Assembly (NCBI GenBank): GCA_034670405.1
Contig: JAXDDX010000014.1
Coordinates: forward strand, 4,693,001-4,757,000
Source of the DNA: Hoplostethus atlanticus
Lineage: Eukaryota > Chordata > Actinopteri > Trachichthyiformes > Trachichthyidae
Reading direction: 5' to 3'
DNA: 64,000 nt
Every line of letters begins with the position of its first letter. The first letter of the stretch is position 1. Made by a program: the position numbers and the translations under genes. Under the pieces are notes generated by a model that made no database searches, was not told the DNA's origin, and was given only the letters and a program-made list of their open reading frames with translations. Positions 35,356 to 46,799 of the stretch are shown here, in pieces.

Positions 35356-35390
35356 CGTGTGTGCGTGCTTGTGTGTGTGTATGTGCACAA
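35302..35390 (+). repeat. Long (TG)n microsatellite
   Basis: About 30 uninterrupted TG units (35303-35350), continuing with imperfect TGCG and TGTATG units. Confidence 0.95.
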
Positions 35391-37467
35391 TAAAATAAAA
35401 ATGGACTGCAGCACATCTCAGTACAGATATAGCGACTACATTTGATAATTTATAGAAACCAATGTATATAGCATGCGGGACTGTTAGAAGGTTAACCCCA
35501 CTACATTGATCCCTTGTGTTCAGAATCATGAAAATACAATGTACAAAAAATACAATACTGATGGATTAGTACCATCAGTGCGGAGGAGGTAAAAAAAAAA
35601 AAGGTACAGATAGCTGAGCAGCATTGGACAGTTGTTTAAGTAGTGAGACAGAGCTTAAATTTGGCGAAAAACAACAAAACAGAGTAATATATGAAAAAAT
35701 AACCATAACCCTAACCCACACTAGAAACACAGAAAAACAGAAAAACACAGAAAAATATTTTATTTAAGCAAATATTTCATACTGTTACCCTATAGTCAAG
35801 ATAAGATCCTTGCAGAGTTGATGGCATCAACGATTTCCCTATTTATCTGCTATTGAATAGAGCTCCTCTGCCTGAGTGTAGTGATGGATTACAGATGATG
35901 CGCTCTACAAAGCAGCTTCCCGTTAACGGCCCCCTCTCCCGACCACCTATACACCAACTTAGACCTACATGCACAACCTCATCAGTGAATCATCAGTGAA
36001 TCATCAGTCAAATAAGGCTGGGCAGATATATAGGTCATGGAGAGGTGGCCTTGCCCATTGTCCCTATCCTCATGAATCTCCCTGGACCAAACACATCAGT
36101 TGTTGACTTGGGGGGATATACACAGTGGGGAGAGGGAAGACTATTTTATGCGTTTTCGATCAGTGTGGTATGAACAACCAAATACTATCAGTTACCACGT
36201 GTCCCCAAGCTTGCCACACAGTGTAGTAACTGAACCAGCCCAATTACATTTCCAATCAATACAACTAGTGTAGGTGGTAATGATTCCGCTGCTCTCCAGT
36301 CGAAGTGCACACTTCTTTTCGGTCATCTATACAAATCCATTCAACTTAATCAATGAGTCTCATGTTAACACATCCCTAGTGGGCCACTGTCTTTCAAGTA
36401 CTACATTGCTCCTCTTGTCATTGATACTTCTTCACCAAACAGCCGTTTGTTAAAGAAGTACAGCACTACAAGAGAGAAAGAAAAATACTCAGAGTGAGCA
36501 AAAGAGAGAGCGTGCAGGCTAGACATGAGACATAGAAATTGGATGGAATAGAGATAAAAGACAAAAGTATTTGGATCAGAGGAAAATTGAGGAGAAACAA
36601 AACGGTTGCACAGAAGAAAAACACCTTATATGCTAATAAGGATGAAGTAGGATGAATCAGGATATTAGAATGATGTATATCTGTATTATATGAGTTTCAT
36701 ACTGGGGGACATGGTGAAAAAGCACTTTTAGCCCCATTAATAATATACAACCAAAGATGATAGATAACATTTATTCTGAAACTTCATGCCAAGACAAAAT
36801 AAAGAACAGTGAGAAGCCACATGGAGAAGGATGATGATAAAAAAAAGCACTGTGGGAAATAAAGGAGAGTGAAATCATGAATGTCCATGAATCAGCATGA
36901 ATTTGTGAGAAGCCGTGCAAAGAGAAAAATAAAATGATGGAGAGACAGAATAGAAGCAGAGTAACTCACCACACGGCTTTACAGCTTTACAGAAATCCAA
37001 GTGGAGAGGCTGAGGCCTTGAGGATACCCAGAGGAACCCAGAGGAATGTGTATGTTTTGTGTGTGTGTGTGTGTGTGTGTTTTATTTTGTGACTGTGTAT
37101 TAAAGAGCAGTTATGGGCAAATGTTTTCTTTGTGAAGGTCACTGTTTGCACGGCCTTTAGAATTCATGGTGCAGCGTACTTCAGTGACACTTAATTGAAA
37201 TGATTTCAGGCATGTTTGGCTGGATATTAGTAGCTGAAAATCAACAGGATATGTTCCATTGTTGTTTTGTTTTAGTTTATGCCTCCTCAATTTCCATGGA
37301 TTTGTTTCGCTTTTACTCCTCTTCCTTTTTCCTTTTTTTCCCCTCAATTCATTTCAATTGTCTCTCTTTTTTACTGTCAACCCATCCAACCACTTCTCTC
37401 AAGCTCTTACCATTTTTCCACCTTTCTTTGTGTACGAAAACAGAAGATGATAGAGCTGTGAATGCAC

Positions 37468-37520
37468 CAGTGGTTCTCAACCTTTCTGTTGCTGAGGCAC
37501 ACTTGAAGCAACAAATATTG
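37468..37520 (+). mobile_element. hAT (Charlie-like) terminus fragment
   Basis: CAGTGGTTCTCAACCTTTCT followed by GAGGCACACTTGAAGCAACAAA resembles the 5' end of Charlie-type hAT elements. No opposite end or target duplication was found, so it is a truncated relic. Confidence 0.45.
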
Positions 37521-37867
37521 TACACTTTCTAGGACTGGCATATCTATTGTGTGTTAAAAGGGCGTTCATAAAGAATTATGATGCACTCGTAATGCTGTTA
37601 TAGCTCATAAGAACACAGTGCATTATATCACTAGTCATCAAACATTATAGGCATAGACTTATAATGAATTATAGCAACAAGCATCTTATGGATGTTTATG
37701 ACTAGTTATCTACCTGAGATCATTGTTAACTTGAAATGATGTTTTCAGTTTACCACCTCTCCCCACTCTCTCTTTGTAATATGCAATGCATGTATGTCTG
37801 TTGTGTGTGTTTGTGTGTGTGTGTGTGTGTGTGTCTCTGTGCCTGTTTGCCTATATATCTGTGTGTC

Positions 37868-37869
37868 TT

Positions 37870-37900
<31 letters not shown>
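37868..37900 (+). repeat. (TG)n microsatellite adjacent to the exon 7 acceptor
   Basis: The TG array is followed only by CCCAG before exon 7. It replaces the usual polypyrimidine tract with alternating UG. A second TG array lies at 37799-37832. Confidence 0.93.
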
Positions 37901-37905
37901 CCCAG

Positions 37906-38028
37906 TGAGGGGAAGATGGTTGTGTTGTCTCTAGCAATCGGGCTCGCTGAACAGGATGATTTTGCCAACCTCCCAGATCTACAGGAAGCACCAGCATGCC
38001 AAGAAAACCAAACCACACCAGAAAAGAG
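37906..38028 (+). CDS. SYT7: Synaptotagmin-7, cassette exon 7
   Basis: 123 nt (41 codons, in phase). It encodes [20 protein letters not shown], then [20 protein letters not shown] and a split Arg codon. This matches the human long-form block EGRMVVLSLVLGLSEQDDFANIPDLQ (recalled in part), and ends with a divergent Gln/Asn/Thr tail. The acceptor CCCAG|T directly follows a TG microsatellite. The donor AAGAG|GTATTG is weak, and a GA microsatellite starts ten bases after it. The exon is thus framed by repeats on both sides, a setting suited to regulated inclusion. Confidence 0.92.
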
Positions 38029-38033
38029 GTATT

Positions 38034-38038
<5 letters not shown>

Positions 38039-38072
<34 letters not shown>
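38039..38072 (+). repeat. (GA)17 microsatellite just after the exon 7 donor
   Basis: Begins ten bases downstream of the exon 7 5' splice site. Purine-rich intronic repeats at this distance can bind splicing regulators. Confidence 0.93.
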
Positions 38073-38078
<6 letters not shown>

Positions 38079-38519
38079 AAGTCCTGGTGAAAAAGAAACA
38101 AACAAAAACAAAAAGACTTGCTGAGTTATTTATCAGAAAGTTGTCGTAGTCGTAAAGTGGTGGAAGGGTACGTAATGATGTAATGATTTAATGATGTGCA
38201 ATTTAAAGTATGATGGGACAATTTGTCTCTGTTGTGTTAGTGCAATGGTCTACAATGGAGGATAACCAGGAATTCAATAAGGAAAAAATGGTTAGGAAGT
38301 GTTCATGTTACCCAGGGCTGGCAGCACTGAATATTTGTAATTCCTTTAAATATTGTTGTACTCAGAGGAGGTACATACATAGACCGCTATATTGACTATA
38401 CCGTGCCTCAGCAAAAGCAAATATCTTTTTTCAGAATTCAGCAGCAGATCCATTATTTTGAAAGTATGTTAGTTATTTTCTGGTGATGGATGCTGATTAC
38501 TGAATACATTCCCCAAACT

Positions 38520-38930
38520 TACTACTTTGTGCATGTGCTAAAATGAAATCAAACTACTTTGGTTGCACCAAAATCAAATAAAACTACTTTAGTTGAGCTT
38601 AGGCACTAAAACAACTTTGACTAAGCAGTTAGTAATTAAAGTTAGACTTAAGATTTGGGTTAGGTTTAAGCAACTAAAGCAAGTTGGTTAAGGTTTGGGT
38701 AAGGGTTTGGCCATTAAATAAGAAAAACTTTTGCTGGAAAAAAAAACTTTAAACTTGCTGCTCAAAACTTCTTGTATGACTTGGGACTTGAATCCAGGTT
38801 GCCTGAGCCATCTCCCACCCTGACCTCTATGCCATTCATTCGGTCACGTGAGTCCCGGCTCTCGTTTGCATTGCATTACAGTGCATTACTTTTCGTAGCT
38901 ACGAACTTGATATGAGAACAGGCAGATCTG
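38520..38930. repeat. Dispersed teleost repeat with TTAGGTTTAAGCAACTAAA motifs
   Basis: Recurring CAAACTACTTTGGTTG / AACTACTTTAGTTGAG / GGTTAGGTTTAAGCAAC units are followed by a tRNA-gene-like phrase (GGGACTTGAATCCAGGTTGC) and TTTCGTAGCTACGAAC. The combination recalls a widespread fish repeat with a GGTTAGGTTTAGGCAAC body (recalled from other genomes). The boundaries are approximate and the class is undetermined. Confidence 0.45.
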
Positions 38931-41900
38931 ACAAAGAAACTACTTTTTTATAAATATCTGAAAATCTTCAGCATTACAATGTTATTAAAAACATTATGTT
39001 TTGCTTAGATTTCCATTAGCATGGCTTTGGCTCAGTCCCTTTATTTCTGTTTATGTTTTCGCTTTGCCTTTCCCTATCAGCTTTGTTTATGTTTTCTCTA
39101 AATTTCCACATATCTCTACATTTCCTTTCCACCTCAAAATTTTGGGCTCTCTTGTCTTTTTTTCTCTGTCATTCATCCAGCCCTTCGTTAGTCTGCTTGG
39201 CTGCAGCTCTTCCTCACTGGCTCAAAGTGGGTTTGATCTGTGAGTCTTAGGCGCGGGAGTAGGGGCACACTCATTATTTGGAAGCATGGTTCCTTGCATG
39301 AAACACCCGTCTAAAAATATGCTAACCTCTCATCTGCCAGTGATCCCACAACAGCTGTCAGAGACTAACACACTTTCTCTCAGCCAACTCCCTGCCGGGG
39401 GAAAACACAGTCACGGCCACCCTTATAGTGAACAAATGACTAAATAGGCTGCCGTGTTATCACATCAAACTGTTTCAGTGCTTCACCCACTGTTTCAAGA
39501 ATAACCCTGAACACAAACCTAAATAGACAATCCCATCAGATTTTTGGTGTGTTGTGGAGGATTATTTGTGCTTTTTCAACATCAGTTTTTTCTACAGAAG
39601 AGCTCTTTTTGATTGCCCAAATTATATTTCTTAAAGTATTTTCTGTAAAGTTTTCTCAAAACCCCTCTCCATTTAAGTGTGTTGTTCTAACTAGGTCATC
39701 TGTGAATTTCTGGCACGTGAAGAATAGTACCCTGTTTTGGAGGAAAAGATGAGATCTCTGAAAAAATGAATTCTTCATCTGTTTCGTGCTCAAAACAGAT
39801 AAGGCAATGACCTTTTTTATGTTTATGTCCTTGAAATGGCTACAGTGCAGCCCCACTGGTCAGGGCCAGTCTACCCCCCTCACCCACTCCTCCCTGTCTG
39901 GAGGACTGTCAAGCACCTAGCGTTAATCACAGCAAGCCGGTGTGAGCTCCTACCCTCAGGGGTTGCATGGGCAAAGTTGTCTAGTGTCCTTCCACAACTA
40001 ATAACAACTCTCCATCATCATCTCTGTCTCTATAGTTACCCCAGTGAAGCTCTCTGCCCCTCTGCTTGCTTGCTTCCGGCCTTTTGATAGAGCCCAGTAG
40101 ACTGAGAATGATGGAACACGATGATCCCTGCAAGAATATATGTGAAAAGACACACATTTTCTGACAGTGAAAAGGAGAGGGAGAGCTTGAGAAAGACAGA
40201 GTAGGAAACCTTTGCTTTCAGCCTGCAAGAGAAAAGTGCTATAAGACAAAAATAGTCATTCCCATAGAGATTTGAGATTTTTTTGCTTTATTAATGAAAT
40301 CAACTACTGCTTGGAACACAAATATCTCGAAACACCAAATCTGATAATACCAAAATGATCAGATTAAAGCCTAGTATTAAAGCTCTGTACATTGTATATT
40401 AGATCAGGTCTGTATTTGTTCCTGCTTAATATGGACAATACACAAACAGACCAAGTGGCACCATGTCGTCACACAGTTCCGTCTGTAAGTATTATATGAC
40501 CACATAATGGATGAGGTCATCAGAATGTATTCAGTTACTCATGTGCCTTACGGTTGTTATGAAGCTCTTAGTTAGGCCTTCTGAATGTCCATTCTTAGGG
40601 AGGGTCTGTGAAGAATTGCTATAAGTGGTGGAAAGACAGAAAGACCGTGGTGTGTTGAACTGTTCATAAAAGCTTTGTGGGGGACATAACGTGGAGGAAT
40701 AATCTCTTATTTACCTCTTGTTGCTCAGTTAGAAACTAAAACTAATCACGGAGTTGCAGCACGGCCCATTTTAGTCACTCTAAAGTGACTGCTCACAGAG
40801 ACGTGTACAGAGCCAGGGAGGACAATAAAATCACCCTTGAACAAATTTGAACAATGTTCATTATCACAACTGTGTTGGGTTGTGTGAAAAGCTTAATGTT
40901 AATCAAAGATCAGGGACGCAGCACCAACTATAGCTGTTCCCTCCAAATTTAATCTTCCTTCCTCCTCTATTTATTCAGCTTAGAGATAAAATCCCATAAG
41001 ACACTATGGCAGCTGCTATTACTGGTAATTATATTAGTAGCTGATCTAGCTACTGGCTTATCCATTGGCTACTGAGAAGGACAGTGTTCTTATGGCTGGG
41101 TGTCAACTGAATCTTCTTCCAAGCTGTAATACTGAACTTGTATTCATGGAGTTATGTAAGTCATTGCAATTTTGCTTTTAGGCCAATGTCTTAGACTGAC
41201 CTAAGTCCTGCAGTTGACTGGACTCAATCACCCACCTGCAGAGATCTATGATGGAAGCTCTCAAACTGTCAGTATCATTATCATCTCAGAAAGCTGCTGT
41301 TGTATGGTAGAGCCCGGTCTAAGCTCGTAATGAGCTTAGAGAGTCACCACACAGGCCCAACAGAGATAAACATAAATAAAGCTTATACTGTAAGAGGTCT
41401 GGCCCTGGGCAACCTCCATTCTGAAGGTTTAGTTTGTAGAAGCTGTAGCATGTGGGTCAGTTTCTGAAGTTGAACATTTCCCTGTTGTCATTTGAAAACC
41501 TTGTAACTCCAATTTTGGTGATTTTTACAGTTAAACTTCAATTGAAGGGTTACATGGTCCTTTATGGGTGGAGAAAATTCTCCAACCTTTTGGGCTTATG
41601 AATCCCTTTAAAAACCCATTAGATAATGTCAAAAATACACTGTTATCAAGCTAAAGTCAAGGCTTTTCTCAACGATATCAAGTTATCCATCCCTACACAA
41701 CAAGTCTCCGGTGTGTTTTGTCCACACAGAATGTGAATAATGGGATGGGGTGTTCAAATAACCAGCTAGATAGAGTGTGGACTATCGGTTTCAAACATTG
41801 CTACACGGTATATGGGTGCTGTTATCTAAAGTGCCATACCGTGCCTTAAGTGCACACATTGTTTGAATGGGTGGCCACAGTAGGAATTACATTTCTAATC

Positions 41901-43401
41901 CTGGCAGTATTAGTGCTATACTCTACCCATTGAGTTACACAACACCACCCTGTTTCTGTATAAATCACGCAGGAAGTGGTTGCCACCCTCTATCAGCTGG
42001 CAGATCCAACCCTTTAAGTTGTGTGTTTGAGACAGCAATCGCAGTGAGTCAAGCCTCCTAATGACTCTCCAGGCCGGCCACTGGTCCCCACGGCAGCCTC
42101 TGGAGCAGGCAGTAGCGCAGGAGGAAAGATGATTGGAAAGGAACAGCAATGTAGGTCAGCACAAACGAGGCATCTTTTTAAAAAACCTGTCAGATCTCTG
42201 TCTGGAGCTCATTCACCATTTCCCTTGCCGAGGCTTATGACTAAGAACAGAGAGCTGATTTAGGAGAGCCAGTTAAAGAAAAGTGAGGGCAAAGTGAGAG
42301 TAAAGGTGACTAGTGTGTAGTGGGATAATCAACGTTCTCAAACCCTTTTCACCAACTTTTATGTTTAGTATTTTTTTTTATTGATTCCTGAAAAAGGATA
42401 TGACATCACTATGGATTCTTTTCTATCCCTCTTAATGCATTGAGAGCGATTTCAAAACTCATTTGTCGCGTGCAACTCCCAGGGGAATCTAGAGAACAAG
42501 GCTGGAGAAGTGTATCCAAAGAGCATCAAGCGAGACGAGTATTGTAGATGGCTCCATTAGTTGTATTAAGCTTGCGTGTTGAGGGGGCGGTGGCCGAGTG
42601 ATTTGTCCCTGTTGGTGGGGAGAGCTGAGTGGGCTGACACTGGAGCCCACGCCTCATCCATCATAGCACTAGGACCCTATTGTGTTGCATGGTCTCCTGG
42701 GGCAGTGTATGATCAGCACGACCCATATATGTTTATGGATACACACCTCCAAGCCAGGCCCTGCCTTAGCCCTCATCTCTCATGTTCTCACCCATGCATC
42801 CCCGCTATTTCCTCCACTGCCCCCTCTGCTTCCCAATCCGTCCTCTCGCCATCCCCTTATCAACTTCCTCTTTCATACCTACCATCTTTATCCCTCATTT
42901 TGTTTCCCAATAACATTTAGTCTCTTCAGCTCTTTTTCATTTCTTCTCTACCTCTGTCTTCTCCCTCAATCTTTCTTCCACGTTTTATCTATCTATTAAA
43001 CCCTTTTTTCTTACTTTCCCTGTCCTTGTGACAGTTCGTCTCCCTCTCTCCCCTCCTCCATTCCTCTATCTCTTTATTCATCTAATCCTCCCTCCCTTGG
43101 GGGTGTTGACTGGCGTTGTGATGGGATGATGTCAGTGCACCGCTCCTCTGTCAGTGTAGATGACTGTCCGACTGGCCAGACTGAGATACATCTGCATCAT
43201 TGCTAAATATCAAGACTGAGACTGAGATTCCCTCTGGACAGTGTACACACATGCATATATGTGAGCATACACACATATATACACGTATGCACATACAAAC
43301 ACACACAAACACACACATGAACACACAGGGGTGTGCAAGCACCCCCATACATACACAATAGTATTAAAAGACAAACACGTGCTTGTGAGTATATGTTTGT
43401 T

Positions 43402-43436
43402 TGTGCATACACACACACACACACAAATAAACAAAT

Positions 43437-43490
<54 letters not shown>
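43402..43490 (+). repeat. CA tract followed by TC tract
   Basis: ACACAC array at 43402-43424, a short AAATAAACAAA spacer, then about 25 TC units (43440-43489). Open frames over it are repeat artefacts. Confidence 0.93.
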
Positions 43491-43491
<1 letters not shown>

Positions 43492-45890
43492 AACTCACTC
43501 TATCACACACAATCTATCTATCACAAATAATGTGGACTTTCAAAAAGCATTCAGAAAGATTTGAATAGAATCAAAATCCTACTTCAGGTAGCTATTGTAT
43601 TTATTGAATACACAATATAATTTTATGCTTCACAAAACTCAGCTCCATCTTTTTCTTGGCTCATTCACTTGCATTTAAATGATAATGAAGACAAATATTC
43701 TTTCCAGATCATACTGTTTCCTCACATGAAGCGTACGTCTTTGCCAACTAGAAATGTAAATGTAATAAATGTCACCCATATCCTAAGCCAGGTTAATTCA
43801 ATTATGCTATCTTGGGGGCTAGATTATGAAAATTGGAATTGATGGAGGGTTCATGCAGCTCTACTTCCAATTGTGCATCTGTGCACTTCAAGGAATATAT
43901 CATTTTTTCATATAAGCTCTGATCAACTTACAGGAGGCAGCTTCACCTCTTTGTGTTCGGTATTTAGTGTGCTACGGTACTTTTGAAATTACTTAAAGCT
44001 CATAGTGGCAATAAATGTTAGCATTTTTCCATTAGAGGTGAAATGTATTACAGGTTTACTGACTTGTGGTCCATAAGGGTTGCCACCCATCACATCGTTC
44101 CTTAATGAAGAGAAAGATGTTGCATTCCTTAATGAGTCAATATGGAACTTGATTTGTTCCATATTTTCCTTCTTGAGTGATGAAAGTGAGAATACCACAA
44201 TTATGAAACCAGTTTCATTCTAATATGTGACTACAGAGCAAATTTGATAGGAGAAACTAGAGCAGCAGACAGGTCTCCCTCCTCCTCAGAGTCCTTGCTC
44301 ACTCTATGTGTCCTCATTGGCTGTTGCCAGGTGACAGAGTCGCAAGCGGAAGGGGAGGCGGGAGTTGCACTGAAATTTAAAAATGGCCTGTTCCTCCTCT
44401 TCAAGCCCTCCTGTCAAACGCAAGAGTTTGTAAAAATATCGTTGTGAATCCGTGGCTTGACAGTGTGGGAGAGGCGCAAGGTGGCTCAGGCTATTTTCTG
44501 TCGCCCATGAAGGAATATGTACTTCAGGAAACACAAGAGTCCAGAAGACTCAAACAGCAGTTTCATATTTCTTCCACCACAGGCATCACCTGAAATAGAT
44601 GTGGTAATGAGATGACATTTGTCTGTTTTTATGTTATGTTTGGAACATGATCTGCCTGTATGTGATTACAATGTCATTGTTGTAGTACTACACTGAAATG
44701 ATTCATCTAAATAGTTTTTCTGTTCAATTTAGCTTTATTTGTAAAACACTTTTCACAAGTCACTTAATAGATCTTGGAGCTTAATTTTAAAACATACAGT
44801 ACTTAAAAAAGAGAGGGGGAAATAAGAGGATACTTTTAAAGGGGTAAATGTTAGCGTATTGTTGTTATTGTTAATTGAAATTGAATATAAAGCAATTCAA
44901 ACAAGAACTTTGGGTATGTTTTATCCACAATATTGTACTTTGACAAGCTTACAGTATCATTATACATCCTCACATTATGTGCATTGGAAACAAGACCAAA
45001 GGGAGGGACATGCCACATGTCATCCATGAAGAGGAATGTTAAATATGAGTTCACAGCATAGTATCTTCAGCAGCAGAACATACAGCCCTGAATACTGTAC
45101 AGGAGACTGTACTGGGGATAAACTTAAGATTTGGCTAAATCTCTCAAATGTCAAGAGCTGTTTTTCATATATCTCCTCCCAGGGCAGCATGCTTCCAGAC
45201 CCCCCTAGTAGGTTATGTATTCCTTTTTTTTTTGTTGATAAAAGTTGCAACCCTAGCCTGTTAGATGACAAACTACTTGTTGTTGTACTAGTTACTCCAA
45301 TTTACCTAATTCTTATATTAGTAAACAACTGCAATCCAGGCATTTCCATGTTCTACTTGGCAGAGATTGTGGCGCTGCAAAGTCGAGAACACCACATAAT
45401 TGAGTATACAGCGACAAAAAAATGTTTGGGTCTGCAAACAAAAACTCTCTTCGTCTATAGTGTCAGGGAAACAAAGACCTAGCCACAATGTGTTCATTGT
45501 GTAATTGATGCTCTGCTTGTTTACAAAAACATTACACTGCCTTATTTGTTTGTCAAAACTCCTCTAGAGAAGGATATTTTGCACATTGATTCATTCAGCC
45601 AGCTAGCCAACAATGACAGCAGGGGAAGATGAGAACATGCCACTGCTTCTCTGTGTTGCACAACTACAGTAGACTGTAAGGTTGCTAGTGTTCACTCCCA
45701 TTTGATGATAGTACTCAGAGGCACAAATAGGAAGGTAGCACTTTAGGTATTATTAGTATTAGGTATTAGGGAGGTAGAATCTTGAGCTATTATTTAAAAG
45801 GAATACTTTTATTCAGTTCATTTTTCATTTTTACCTTTTAAACATAATTTGCACAAAGTATAGACTCCTGTGTAGATTTAATTTAATTTG

Positions 45891-45941
45891 ACACCAATAG
45901 CACCAATAATCTAGAATCTAGATTATTGGTGCTATTGGTGT
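45891..45941. repeat. Perfect inverted repeat, 25-bp arms, 1-base centre
   Basis: The arm at 45891-45915 begins ACACCAATAGCACCAATAAT and ends CTAGA. It is exactly reverse-complementary to 45917-45941, with a single A at 45916. After one mismatch pair the symmetry continues about six more bases. Each arm contains the short direct repeat CACCAATA twice. Confidence 0.97.
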
Positions 45942-46556
45942 TAAATTATACAAGACTCATTCTGGGTATCTATATGTCATGTACATTTTAGAACTGCTCA
46001 GATCAATTAAAGGGATAATAAATGTGACTCAAGAGCTGAATTCTGCCTGCAGGACACCAATTAAATATCCCAGTCCTTACTATTTGATCTAGTTTTTGCT
46101 CCTCTCAGCACTCACCCATCAGACTGGCTAGGTTATAATAGAAACTCTTCGTCTGCTCCATAAAGTGCACATTTGGATGCTTAAGTGCCATTTCTTAAAT
46201 AGACAGTCTTAAATAGACCCTTTCTTACAGATGGCATCTAGATGCTCCAGCAAAACAGTTTCATGTTACCCAGCCAGGAGGAAGCATGGAAGAGGACAAT
46301 ATTGTCACAATGAGCCAAGACTGGGATATCTGACACATGCATGTGAAGACAGGAACACACTCGCACAGTGTCTCGCAGTTGAGAAGTTGTAAACTTGGAC
46401 TTCTCTTTCTTAGTTCTGAATTTCTGTGAAGATGTTGTCCTCTCTTGCTCTTCCTCTTTGCTACCAGATCCGTCCTCACATGAAACCTGTGACATGATTG
46501 TCATTTAATCAATGTTTTTTAATCAATGCTAAAACCCATGGACCACCCCAATGCAT

Positions 46557-46583
46557 GCACACACACACACACACACACACACA
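46557..46583 (+). repeat. (CA)n microsatellite
   Basis: About twelve CA units. Confidence 0.93.
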
Positions 46584-46759
46584 TCTGTGATATAGGAGGA
46601 GCTCTATGTTGTCCCCAGGGACGTACCATCTCCTTTGTTCAATTTCTCAGAAGATTTTGTTCTAGATAGAGGTCATGAGATCACAAGTCAGGCTTTGGCT
46701 TTCAACACTTCAGATCAAAGGGTCTGTGCTCTGGGGATGTTGTCGTCGACGTCCACTAA

Positions 46760-46799
46760 GTGTGTGTGCGTGCGTGTGTGTGTATGTGTGTGTGTGTTA
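46760..46799 (+). repeat. (TG)n imperfect microsatellite
   Basis: TG units interrupted by TGCG and TGTATG. Confidence 0.9.

Larger units (their letters stand above)
35109..37905 (+). other. SYT7: SYT7 intron between exons 6 and 7
   Basis: A 2.8-kb intron with a long TG microsatellite (35302-35370), a second TG tract (37060-37080), a partial hAT terminus (37468-37520), and two TG tracts leading into exon 7. Confidence 0.85.

Noticed and set aside
35153..35529. His/Thr-rich and Val/Cys-rich frames
   Set aside because: Pure consequence of the TG/CA microsatellite. Likewise at 37.75-38.1, 43.15-43.4, 47.7-48.0 and 51.3-51.6 kb outside the real exon.
38784..38830. tRNA gene
   Set aside because: The phrase GGGACTTGAATCCAGG resembles a tRNA B-box, but there is no cloverleaf or A-box at the right spacing; it belongs to a dispersed repeat.
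45891..45941. microRNA precursor
   Set aside because: The stem is perfect but has a one-base loop and 25-bp arms, unlike a Dicer substrate.
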